Assembly: GCA_958402795.1 (NCBI GenBank)
Contig: CATXUX010000021.1
Coordinates: 1-57,146, forward strand
DNA from: an uncultured Lachnospiraceae bacterium
GTDB taxonomy: Bacteria; Bacillota; Clostridia; Lachnospirales; Lachnospiraceae
Direction of reading: 5' to 3'
DNA: 57,146 bases
The position numbers and the translations under genes are program-made. A model generated the notes under the pieces. It was not told the origin of the DNA, ran no database searches, and worked only from the letters and a program-made list of their open reading frames with translations. This document shows, piece by piece, positions 36,174 to 44,199 of the stretch; the stretch's first letter is position 1; each line of letters begins with the position of its first letter.

Positions 36174-36614
36174 CTATCGCTTGATAAAACCGCTGGACGT
36201 CACCTGTGCCACATGGTTTCCCCGGTCGTCCTTCAGATCGATCAGGTAATAGCAGGTGCTTCTGCCTTCCCGGATCCGCTTCGCCTCGGCGGTCAGCTTT
36301 GTTCCTTTACATCCGCTCAGGTACGTAATCTGTGCAGTTTGGGATACACAGAGTGTGCCGTTCCAGTTTGACGCGACGGCAAATGTAAAGTCCGCCAGCA
36401 TGAACATCGCGCCGCCCATCACGCCGCCCACAGCGTTCATATGACGTTCGCTCAGTATCATCGCGCACCGCGCGTATCCGTCGCCGACAGCCTCCACTAC
36501 AGCGCCGTTTTCTGTGGCAAACCGGTCTTGTTCAAATTTTTTTCGTACATGCTGCAGAATTTCTTCTGATATCTGATTTTCCGGTACATCCGTCTTCTGT
36601 TCCATTTCCGACAT
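36174..36614 (-). CDS. PaaI-family hotdog thioesterase
   Basis: 146 residues; ATG 36614 with AAGGTGG upstream. Hotdog-fold acyl-CoA thioesterase of the PaaI/YdiI group. The signature HMNAVGGVMGGAMFMLAD is present, including the central helix and its acidic residue, as is the late strand STCYYLIDLKDDRGNHVAQV. The substrate is unknown. It closes the purine gene run, 23 bases after purD, followed by a strong terminator. Confidence 0.88.
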   Translation of the reverse strand: MSEMEQKTDVPENQISEEILQHVRKKFEQDRFATENGAVVEAVGDGYARCAMILSERHMNAVGGVMGGAMFMLADFTFAVASNWNGTLCVSQTAQITYLSGCKGTKLTAEAKRIREGRSTCYYLIDLKDDRGNHVAQVTSSGFIKR

Positions 36615-36637
36615 CGTCCCACCTTTTCTTTTCTATT

Positions 36638-37909
36638 TTAAGCCTCGTCGATTGCCTTGCCGATGTCATGGCGCATATACTTATTCTTGAAATGAACCCA
36701 CTCCGTCGCAGCGTAAGCATTTGCACGCGCTTCCTTGAGATCCTTTCCCTTTGCCGTTACGCCAAGCACGCGGCCGCCGTTTGTCACAATATGTTCTCCG
36801 TCGAACTTTGTACCTGCGTGGAAGCAGTAGTATCCTTCATGTCTGCTAAACTCGTCCAGTCCGCTGATCGGATAGCCTTTTTCATAAGACACCGGATATC
36901 CTTCGGAGGCAAGTACCACGCACACGGCCGCGTTGTCCTCAAACTGCAGGTCGATCTGGTCAAGCGTACCGTCAATACACGCCTCTGCCACTTCGATCAG
37001 GTCGTTCTTCATTCTCGGAAGGACAACCTGCGCCTCCGGATCTCCGAAACGTGCATTATATTCCAGTACCTTCGGGCCGTCCTCTGTCAGCATCAGTCCG
37101 AAGAAAATGATTCCTTTAAATTCTCTTCCCTCTGCCGCCATCGCATCGACCGTCGGCTGATAAATATATTTCTCGCAAAATTCTTCTACTTCTTTTGTAT
37201 AGAACGGACTCGGAGAAAACGTCCCCATTCCCCCGGTATTGAGTCCGGTATCTCCGTCTCCTGCGCGCTTATGGTCCTGCGCGGAGGTCATGGTCTTGAT
37301 CGTCTTTCCATCCACAAAAGAAAGTACCGATACCTCGCGCCCGGTCATAAATTCCTCAATGACCATCTCGTTCCCGGCAGCACCGAACTTTTTGTCCAGC
37401 ATAATGGTTTTTACGCCCTGTTTCGCCTCTTCCAGATTCCGGCAGATCAGTACGCCCTTGCCGAGTGCCAGTCCGTCGGCTTTCAGGACGATCGGGAACT
37501 TTGCCGTCTCCAGATATTCAAGCGCCGCCTCCGGCTCTGAAAATGTCTCATAAGCTGCCGTCGGAATCTGATATTTCTTCATCAGATCCTTGGAAAATGC
37601 TTTCGAGCCTTCCAGAATCGCCGCATTCTTGCGCGGTCCGAACGTGCGGATTCCCGCCGCTTCCATCTCATCGACCAGGCCGCCTACCAGCGGGTCGTCC
37701 ATACCGACGATCACCAGATCGACTGCCTTTTCCTTCGCAAACGCAACCAGCTTATCAAACTCCAGCGCCCCGATCGGCACACACTCTGCGTACTCTGCGA
37801 TCCCTGCGTTGCCGGGCGCACAGTACATCTTATCAACTTTCGGACTCTTCGCCGCACTCATCGCGATCGCATGTTCACGGCCGCCGCTTCCCACTATCAG
37901 AACTTTCAT
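36638..37909 (-). CDS. purD: Phosphoribosylamine-glycine ligase
   Basis: 423 residues from ATG 37909 (AAAGGTGG eight bases upstream; a GTG at 37921 is less likely). Makes glycinamide ribonucleotide, step two of purine synthesis. N-domain MKVLIVGSGGREHAIA, the ATP-grasp segment PIVLKADGLALGKGVLIC, and NARFGDPEAQVVLPRM with metal ligands are typical. It is the last purine gene of the purE-M-N-D series, 72 bases after purN. Confidence 0.96.
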   Translation of the reverse strand: MKVLIVGSGGREHAIAMSAAKSPKVDKMYCAPGNAGIAEYAECVPIGALEFDKLVAFAKEKAVDLVIVGMDDPLVGGLVDEMEAAGIRTFGPRKNAAILEGSKAFSKDLMKKYQIPTAAYETFSEPEAALEYLETAKFPIVLKADGLALGKGVLICRNLEEAKQGVKTIMLDKKFGAAGNEMVIEEFMTGREVSVLSFVDGKTIKTMTSAQDHKRAGDGDTGLNTGGMGTFSPSPFYTKEVEEFCEKYIYQPTVDAMAAEGREFKGIIFFGLMLTEDGPKVLEYNARFGDPEAQVVLPRMKNDLIEVAEACIDGTLDQIDLQFEDNAAVCVVLASEGYPVSYEKGYPISGLDEFSRHEGYYCFHAGTKFDGEHIVTNGGRVLGVTAKGKDLKEARANAYAATEWVHFKNKYMRHDIGKAIDEA

Positions 37910-37981
37910 ATCAACTACCACCTTTCCCGAAATCCCTTATACATACTTGAAATATATAGGTCGTTCCTTTACCGGACATCC

Positions 37982-38608
37982 TTATTTATCCACGATTACC
38001 CTGCCGTTTTCCACCGTCACCCTGCCGTTTGCGATCAGATCGACCGCCTTCGGAAGGATCACCCACTCTGCCTGTTCCATGACTCTGCGCTGCAGCACTT
38101 CGGAAGTATCATCCGGCAGCACCTCTACCGCCTTCTGCAGGATGATCGGTCCGGTATCCGTTCCTTCATCTACAAAATGGACCGTTGCCCCGGTCACTCT
38201 GACGCCCCGGGCAAGTGCTGCGTCATGCACTTTCAGTCCGTAATATCCGGTTCCGCAAAACGAAGGAATCAAAGACGGATGGATATTGATGATCCGGTTT
38301 GGGTACGCCTGTATGAGCGCAGGAGGGATCACGACCAGAAATCCTGCCAGCACGATCAGGTCCGGTCTGTACGCATTGACTGCCTCCAGCAGCTTTTCGT
38401 TGAACATGTCGCGGCTTTCATAATCCTTCGGCGAGATACACTGCGCCGCAATCCCGTGATTTTCTGCACGCTTCAGTGCATATGCATTTTTATTGTTACT
38501 GATCACCCCGACGATTTCTGTATTGGTAACTGTTTTGTTGTCCACTGCGTCAATGATCGCCTGCAGGTTGGTTCCGCCGCCGGACACCATGACTACTACT
38601 CTTAACAT
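37982..38608 (-). CDS. purN: Phosphoribosylglycinamide formyltransferase
   Basis: 208 residues; ATG 38608 with AAAAAGGAGT upstream. Transfers a formyl group from 10-formyl-THF to GAR. The catalytic Asn-His-Asp set lies in IINIHPSLIPSF and HFVDEGTDTGPII; the N-terminal SGGGTNLQAI is the phosphate site. The start overlaps the purM stop by seven bases, so the two are coupled. Confidence 0.96.
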   Translation of the reverse strand: MLRVVVMVSGGGTNLQAIIDAVDNKTVTNTEIVGVISNNKNAYALKRAENHGIAAQCISPKDYESRDMFNEKLLEAVNAYRPDLIVLAGFLVVIPPALIQAYPNRIINIHPSLIPSFCGTGYYGLKVHDAALARGVRVTGATVHFVDEGTDTGPIILQKAVEVLPDDTSEVLQRRVMEQAEWVILPKAVDLIANGRVTVENGRVIVDK

Positions 38609-39633
38609 AAAGTGACTCCTTTTTCTCCTGCCTCAATGTGCCCTACGACGTACGGGGTATCTCCCGCCGTTCTGACTGCTTCCATTGTTTTGTCTACATC
38701 CGCAGAATCCACCGCCAGAACCATGCCAAGTCCCATATTGTATGTATTGTACATCATTTTCTCTTCTATCTCCCCGGTCTTTGCAAGAAGCTCAAAAACC
38801 GGCGGTACCGGATAACTGTTCTTTTCGATCACCGCATGTGTTCCTTCTTTCAGCATACGCGGTACATTTTCATAGAAACCGCCTCCGGTGATATGGCTGC
38901 AGGCCTTGATCGTCACACCCGCATTCTTAATGCTTTTCAGTGCTTTTACATAAATTCTTGTCGGTGCGAGGAGCGCCTCGCCCAGTGTGCATCCCAGGCT
39001 GTCATAATACGTATCCAGTGATTCTCTCGTCATTTCAAACACTTTTCTGACCAGAGAAAATCCATTGCTGTGTACGCCGGAAGACGCAAGTCCGATCAGC
39101 ACATCCCCTGCTTTGAGGTTCTCTCCTGTAATCATCTCTTTTCGTTCGCAGACGCCGACTGCAAACCCGGCAAGGTCATATTCGTCTTCTGCCATCATGC
39201 CCGGATGTTCCGCTGTCTCGCCGCCGATCAGTGCTGCGTCAGACTGGAGGCAGCCTTCCGCCACGCCCTTGACGATGGATGCGATCTTCTCCGGATAATT
39301 CTTGCCGCAGGCGATATAATCTAAGAAAAACAGCGGTTCGCCGCCTGCACACGCAATATCGTTGACGCACATCGCCACAGCGTCGATTCCGATCGTATCA
39401 TGCTTGTCCAGGATCATCGCGAGTTTCACCTTCGTCCCGCATCCGTCCGTCCCCGACAGCAGGACCGGCTCTTCCATCTCTTTGATCTTTGCCAGTGAAA
39501 ACGCACCGGAAAACCCGCCAAGACCGCCAAGCACTTCCGGCCGCATCGTATTCTGCACATATTCTTTCATCAGTTCCACGGATTTGTATCCGGCTTCGAT
39601 GTCCACACCGGCATTCTTATAGTCCATTCCCAT
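38602..39633 (-). CDS. purM: Phosphoribosylformylglycinamidine cyclo-ligase
   Basis: 343 residues from ATG 39633 (AAAAGGAG upstream). AIR synthetase, fifth step of purine synthesis. Family motifs are DYKNAGVDIEAGYKSVEL, LLSGTDGCGTKVKLA, MCVNDIACAGGEPLFFLDY, GGETAEHPGM and HITGGGFYENVPRML. Length matches the family (about 340-350). Coupled to purN by overlap, 63 bases after purE. Confidence 0.96.
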   Translation of the reverse strand: MGMDYKNAGVDIEAGYKSVELMKEYVQNTMRPEVLGGLGGFSGAFSLAKIKEMEEPVLLSGTDGCGTKVKLAMILDKHDTIGIDAVAMCVNDIACAGGEPLFFLDYIACGKNYPEKIASIVKGVAEGCLQSDAALIGGETAEHPGMMAEDEYDLAGFAVGVCERKEMITGENLKAGDVLIGLASSGVHSNGFSLVRKVFEMTRESLDTYYDSLGCTLGEALLAPTRIYVKALKSIKNAGVTIKACSHITGGGFYENVPRMLKEGTHAVIEKNSYPVPPVFELLAKTGEIEEKMMYNTYNMGLGMVLAVDSADVDKTMEAVRTAGDTPYVVGHIEAGEKGVTLC

Positions 39634-39696
39634 CTCTGCTCTCCTTTTCATTTGGCCTGTGCCCGCACTGCAGGCAGGGCACGTTCTATTGACGTA

Positions 39697-40197
39697 CTAA
39701 TAATTCTCATACCCTACTTCGTCGAGTCTCGCCGCTTTCGCCTGTACGCCCTCTTTCATCTCGATACTGTAGGCTTTCAGCTTATCCAGTAATTCCGGAT
39801 CCGAAACCGCAAGGATCTTCGCCGCGAGGATTGCCGCATTTACGCCTCCGTCGATCGCGACTGTCGCAACCGGAACTCCCGGCGGCATCTGCATGATCGA
39901 ATACACTGCGTCCATACCGTCCAGTTTACTGCCTGAGAGCGGCACGCCGATCACCGGCAGCGGAAACAGCGCCGCGCACATCCCCGGCAGATGCGCAGCC
40001 ATACCTGCTCCGGCTATAATTACTTTCACGCCGCGCTCCTCGGCGCCTTTTGCCCAGGTAAAGAACTCTTCCGGTTCCCGGTGCGCGGAAATAATCGTCA
40101 TCTCATACGCAATCCCAAATCTTTCCAACATCTTTGCAGCTTTACTCATCACCTTCAGATCTGAGTCACTGCCCATCACGATCGCTGCTTTTGCCAT
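39697..40197 (-). CDS. purE: N5-carboxyaminoimidazole ribonucleotide mutase (class I PurE)
   Basis: 166 residues; GGAGGG before ATG 40197. Carboxylates AIR at C4. The N-terminal MGSDSDLKVMSKAAKML and SAHREPEEF carry the substrate-binding serine, aspartate and histidine; GAGMAAHLPGMCA and GVPLSG follow. The 'SAHR' pattern is common to class I and II; no purK is seen here, so the mutase versus direct carboxylase question remains open. It is the first gene of the cluster and has a good promoter directly upstream. Confidence 0.95.
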   Translation of the reverse strand: MAKAAIVMGSDSDLKVMSKAAKMLERFGIAYEMTIISAHREPEEFFTWAKGAEERGVKVIIAGAGMAAHLPGMCAALFPLPVIGVPLSGSKLDGMDAVYSIMQMPPGVPVATVAIDGGVNAAILAAKILAVSDPELLDKLKAYSIEMKEGVQAKAARLDEVGYENY

Positions 40198-40244
40198 CTG
40201 TTTTATCCCTCCATACTTTTCAGTTGTCTGAGTTGTCCACTCCT

Positions 40245-40273
40245 AGTATAAATGGTTTCGCTTCTTTTGTCAC
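40245..40273 (-). promoter_or_regulatory. Promoter of the purE-purM-purN-purD operon
   Basis: On the minus strand GTGACA (40273-40268) and TATACT (40250-40245) are separated by exactly 17 bases; each matches five of six consensus positions. The purE ribosome site follows about 35 bases downstream. No purine riboswitch is evident in the short leader. Confidence 0.65.
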
Positions 40274-40295
40274 TACTCTTATTTCTTCTAACTCT

Positions 40296-41513
40296 TCATA
40301 AGGTATGATTATAGTTGTATATTCCGCCTTTGAGATACTGGCCTGCCAGCTCCCGGCTCCTGCTGTCATAAAGCCGCTTCACGGACCGCTGTTCCTCTGT
40401 ATAAGACGGTGCTTCCGGTTTGAAAAGCGGAGTAAATCCTTCCTCATCGGTCACAATCAGTGCTGCCGTCCCTGACATCTGCGCCGCCTGACGCTTCTCC
40501 TTTTCATATACATTCTTCAGCACATCCAGTCTTCGTTGTGCATACCTCTTATCAAAAATCAACGCCTGATCTTCCCGGTGATCCGAATCATACTGCCGGT
40601 TCGCCGCCGTACCGTACCCTCCTGTCCTCTCCCGGTCTGTGGTTAGTCCAAAAGACGCACGGCAGATTACCGGCCGCAGTCCCATATTTTCAAAATTACG
40701 GATTGTGAGACGGATCAGCCGCTCATACCCAAGCGGATACCGGATATTTACAACGGACTTTTCTGCCGTATCCATCCCGGCCTCAGTAAGTCCGTCCCGG
40801 TATCCTCCGGTATAATCATCAGCCATTTTCTGCAGTGTTTCCTGCGGCAGTCCCTTCAAGTACCGTGCTGTCTCAAGTTCCTGTTCCGTAACATATTCTC
40901 CGAAACGGTACAAATACCGCTCATCATCCAGATCGGCATTCCGGATCAGATCCGCCGCAAAAGAATCGTCCGGATTGAGTTCTTCCCGGATCCGGTCTGT
41001 TAAAAACACATCACTATAGTCGCTCGCATACCAGTAAACAATATGTTTCACAGTTTGATATGCCGGCACTTCCTCTTCAAAACACGTATAAATCTCGATC
41101 AGAAGTTCATTCAGGATCGTCAGATAATCCATCCGGTTCTCAAACGCAGATCCGATACCGGTCCGGAGTTCTGCACAGACCGCACAAAGCAGCGGCCCAT
41201 ACTCCCCGCCAAGCTGCCGCGTCGTCCAGGCAGGATTCGCATAACTGGTTTCGTAATGATCCGGACAGATATCTGAATACAGCATCCGGTTTAACTCCTG
41301 CATTTTTTCCTGATCCAGTTTATCCCACGAACCGTCTGCGACTTTCCGGCGTACAGACTCCAGTTCCAGCAGAAGCATTGCCATCTCCTGAAAGTATGCC
41401 CCAAACGGTTCTTCCACGATGTCCTCCACAGCGATCTGCTTCAGTCTGTCCACAGACAATTCGTGGCGCTGCATACACTGTGCGTTTCTCTCTTTTTGCC
41501 ACCCACGCTCCAC
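40296..41513 (-). pseudogene. Apparent N-terminal remnant of an M29-like leucyl aminopeptidase
   Basis: 405 residues; GTG 41513 follows AGGAGG at the end of the previous gene. Segments such as YSDICPDHYETSYANP, VYWYASDYSD, LDDERYLYRFGEYVTE and YDSDHREDQALIFDKRYA recall the N-terminal half of the roughly 700-residue proteins annotated as leucyl aminopeptidase in Lachnospiraceae; this is from memory of the family. In those, an M29-like peptidase domain follows the point where this protein ends, GQYLKGGIYNYNH. Only about 100 bases separate its stop from purE, too little for the missing domain, so the gene looks truncated rather than simply frameshifted. A free-standing N-domain protein is possible. 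No peptidase active site is visible. Confidence 0.5.
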
Positions 41514-41885
41514 CTACATCAGACCTCCTATAAAAATAACGAGCAGAAAAACCAGAAGAATTACATTCAGCGCCAGTCCGATCCAGCATGCCCTGTACTT
41601 CCGTTCCCGCTCACGCCTTCCGGCCACAGACATCCGAATCCCCATCGCGGCCGCAACAACTGCGACTGCGCCAAGTCCTCCCGCAAATCCCTGTGAATTC
41701 CCATGCTGGCTAAAGGCAAACAAAACCGCGGCCGCAAGCAGTATAAAAGCAGCCGCCGCATACACGCAGGAATAAATACCCCCGCGGGAATGCTTTAGCT
41801 GCACCTGACCGTATTTCCCCATTTCTGTTTTCTTCTGTTCCTTTTCCAGTCTTCGTTTTTCAGATTTCCTATTGCTTGAAGGCAT
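41514..41885 (-). CDS. Small membrane protein, DUF6142-like
   Basis: 123 residues; ATG 41885 with AAGGAG upstream. A basic soluble start (about 1-35) including HSRGGIYSCVYA is followed by three TM segments (about 37-60, 66-87, 100-122). The HSRxGI motif plus three-helix layout recalls the DUF6142 family of Lachnospiraceae; function unknown. The start lies within the vanZ-like gene (17-base overlap) and the stop abuts the next start, so the run is tightly coupled. Confidence 0.7.
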   Translation of the reverse strand: MPSSNRKSEKRRLEKEQKKTEMGKYGQVQLKHSRGGIYSCVYAAAAFILLAAAVLFAFSQHGNSQGFAGGLGAVAVVAAAMGIRMSVAGRRERERKYRACWIGLALNVILLVFLLVIFIGGLM

Positions 41886-42336
41886 AACACTTTCTCCTTA
41901 CTATATTACAGACCACAAATAAAATATATCCCGCCGCGCCTCCAAGCGTATTCAAAAACAAATCGTCCACGTCAAAACTTCCTACTCTTGTAAGTAGTTG
42001 AAACAGTTCCACTCCGAAACTCAGCGCAAAGCTCAGAAACGTTGTTTTAAGGAAGCCGCGGCGGCGGCTTGCCATCGGAATAAAGAAGCCATATGGCATA
42101 AAAATCAAAATATTTCCAAATAAATTCGTAAATACCGTAAAGGCCCCCAACTCTTCCCGGTATACGATAAATCGTTTAATCTCCTTGAAAAGTATCAGAT
42201 TATACCGGTATTCCGGCGAAACACCTTCGCGTCCGTACCAGTCTGAAAATAAGAGAAAGTATACTAAAAATGCAATATACAGCACAAACAGTACCTTTCC
42301 CAGTGTCCGGAGTTTCCTTGTCTGCGTACTGCTCAA
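41869..42336 (-). CDS. VanZ-family membrane protein
   Basis: 155 residues; TTG 42336 with AAGGAG eight bases upstream. Four TM helices (about 13-30, 65-85, 95-115, 125-147). Family marks are YRYNLILFKEIKRF, NLFGNILIFMPYGFFIP and the late FDVDDLFLNTLGGAAGY with paired aspartates. VanZ-like proteins are associated with glycopeptide/lipoglycopeptide tolerance in some species, but most chromosomal copies have no assigned role. Confidence 0.9.
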   Translation of the reverse strand: MSSTQTRKLRTLGKVLFVLYIAFLVYFLLFSDWYGREGVSPEYRYNLILFKEIKRFIVYREELGAFTVFTNLFGNILIFMPYGFFIPMASRRRGFLKTTFLSFALSFGVELFQLLTRVGSFDVDDLFLNTLGGAAGYILFVVCNIVRRKCYAFKQ

Positions 42337-42375
42337 ATTTCCGACTCCTTCATATAATCAAAATGAATTGCCCGC

Positions 42376-42531
42376 TCAAAATGTAATGCCATGACGGTTT
42401 TTCAGCAGGGAAGCGCCCCATACGACCGACAAGATTCCTGTCACAACTCCTACGATGATCGAAATTACCCCAAGAGCAATACATCCTGCTCCTGCTGCAG
42501 ACATTGCGTTATATGCTTTTTCTCTTTTCAT
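42376..42531 (-). CDS. Small single-TM protein, 51 residues
   Basis: ATG 42531 is preceded by AGGAGGACGATCATT, an excellent ribosome site, and the frame ends in TGA at 42376. The product starts MKREKAYNAM, has one long Gly/Ile/Val-rich TM segment (about 12-40) and a short basic tail KNRHGITF. Its size, ribosome site and position 24 bases after pyrE support a real gene. I recall similar small proteins beside pyrE in Lachnospiraceae but cannot name a family. Confidence 0.72.
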   Translation of the reverse strand: MKREKAYNAMSAAGAGCIALGVISIIVGVVTGILSVVWGASLLKNRHGITF

Positions 42532-42555
42532 AATGATCGTCCTCCTGTTTCATGA

Positions 42556-43245
42556 TCAGTTTTTATTCTTTGCACCATATATTTTATAATATGCATCCAG
42601 CGCCGCTTTTAGTTTATCATCAATGATCACTTTTCCGCCGCATTCTTTATTATACAGGCATTCTGTAACTTCTGCCATCGTTACGATCGCTGCGGTATCA
42701 AATCCATACAAATCTTTAATCTCGTCGAGCGCGCATTTTTCGCCGCCTTTTCCAATCTCCATCCGGTCCAGTGATACCATCAGTCCCACGATCGTTACAT
42801 CCGCCGCGCCTTTCACTTTCGGCACTGTTTCTTCCATCGATTTGCCGGAGGTTGTCACATCCTCGATCATAATCACACGGTCGCCGTCTCTGAGACTGCT
42901 TCCGAGAAAACTTCCCTTGTCCGCCCCGTGATCCTTCTCTTCCTTGCGGTCAGAACAGTAGCGAACCTCTTTTCCATATAATTCACTGTATGCGATCGCT
43001 GTCACAACAGCCAGCGGGATTCCCTTATATGCAGGTCCGAACAAAACATCAAAATCATCCCCGTAAGTGTCGTGGATCGCCTTTGCATAATATTCTCCCA
43101 GTTTCTTCAACTGTGACCCCGTCACATATCCGCCCGCATTCATGAAAAACGGAGACTTTCTTCCGCTCTTCAGCGTAAACTCTCCAAACCTGAGTACATC
43201 ACTCTCTACCATAAACTCGATAAACTCTTGTTTGTACTGTTCCAT
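42556..43245 (-). CDS. pyrE: Orotate phosphoribosyltransferase
   Basis: 229 residues. Converts orotate and PRPP to OMP. The PRPP loop VIMIEDVTTSGKSMEE is clear, along with FGPAYKGIPLAVVTA and the lysine-rich SDRKEEKDHG loop. Length is about 15 residues above the usual 210-215. It is separated from pyrF-pyrK-pyrD by the unassigned gene at 43375 and the plus-strand sigma fusion, so the pyrimidine set is interrupted. Confidence 0.95.
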   Translation of the reverse strand: MEQYKQEFIEFMVESDVLRFGEFTLKSGRKSPFFMNAGGYVTGSQLKKLGEYYAKAIHDTYGDDFDVLFGPAYKGIPLAVVTAIAYSELYGKEVRYCSDRKEEKDHGADKGSFLGSSLRDGDRVIMIEDVTTSGKSMEETVPKVKGAADVTIVGLMVSLDRMEIGKGGEKCALDEIKDLYGFDTAAIVTMAEVTECLYNKECGGKVIIDDKLKAALDAYYKIYGAKNKN

Positions 43246-43374
43246 ACTTTCTATACCTCCATATCTACGGGTATTTCCATGCCCTTGCTCTGTATTTTTA
43301 TCTTATACGGCACTACCTTTATTAAATCTTTTCAATTCTATCACAATTTCCTGCTTATTTCAATTGGCGGATGC

Positions 43375-43941
43375 CTACATATTTTTAGCATAATCGATCC
43401 GGTATCCGAGATGCTCTGCCAGTTTGGACAGCTTCTCCATGTCTGTTTTTTTACAGATAAACATAACGTATGAGTCACTGTCTATATCAAACGCTGCCAT
43501 CGTGCAGTTCGCTTTTTCCCATTTTTCATCCAGCTTTTCGCACCAGCGCGGAATATCATACAGATCACGGAACCAGTTGTTGTTTATCCTGACAGGCAGA
43601 TAGTCCAGTCCCCGAAGAGTCGCTATCTCAGAAATAAACTCGTCTCTGTCCCCTTTCCAGTCACATTCACAGGCGAACTCTCCCCGCAGTAAGATGTCTA
43701 CACATCCGATCCACTGCAGGAGTGAGCTCTCGTCTTCCTCAGACAGTCCGCGGTCTTCATACTCCGCAATGTGCTCTTTGTAATATTCCATGGTATGATC
43801 AATACACTTCCGGGCAGTCTCCAGGATCTCCTCATCATGAAAACTTACGATTCTTACAATCTCCAGGAGATCATGATCATAGTGCATTTCCACCTGGCTG
43901 TTCCGGTCTTTTTTCATCCTCAGTCTTTCAAATAATCCCAA
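43375..43941 (-). CDS. Soluble protein of unknown function
   Basis: 188 residues from TTG 43941, supported by AGGAGAG six bases upstream. Acidic, no signal or TM. Motifs include YDHDLLEIVRIVSFHDEEI near the start, a CECDWKGDRDEFISEIATL segment and a C-terminal block with DSDSYVMFICKK and LSKLAEHLGYRID. The middle part reminds me of DUF6630-like proteins, but this is weak. It sits divergent from the sigma fusion and may have arrived with it. Confidence 0.75.
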   Translation of the reverse strand: MGLFERLRMKKDRNSQVEMHYDHDLLEIVRIVSFHDEEILETARKCIDHTMEYYKEHIAEYEDRGLSEEDESSLLQWIGCVDILLRGEFACECDWKGDRDEFISEIATLRGLDYLPVRINNNWFRDLYDIPRWCEKLDEKWEKANCTMAAFDIDSDSYVMFICKKTDMEKLSKLAEHLGYRIDYAKNM

Positions 43942-44135
43942 CTTTTTCTCTCCTCATTGTATCTTTACTTTTCCCTGATTGTTATTCCTTTCACAGTTCC
44001 CTGTCAACATACGCACTCACCGGCTGCGAATCTTAACTCTTGCTTCAGATTATACACTTTCTTCCCCAAAGATACAATTAGAAACATAAAGAATATATTT
44101 TCTTCGCCTCCCACAGCACGTTAAAGTTTACCGTG

Positions 44136-44170
44136 TTGCAGGACGCTGTTATTTCATGATAAAATATAAT
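44136..44170 (+). promoter_or_regulatory. Candidate promoter of the sigma-factor fusion gene
   Basis: TTGCAG (44136-44141) and TAAAAT (44160-44165) at 18 bases, overlapped by a perfect TATAAT (44165-44170). The ribosome site GGGAG and ATG 44200 follow. The rest of the 258-base spacer (43942-44199) shows only scattered AT-rich boxes in both directions; no gene was found. Confidence 0.45.
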
Positions 44171-44199
44171 ACTTTTAAGAATACGGGAGCTGGTCTGCC

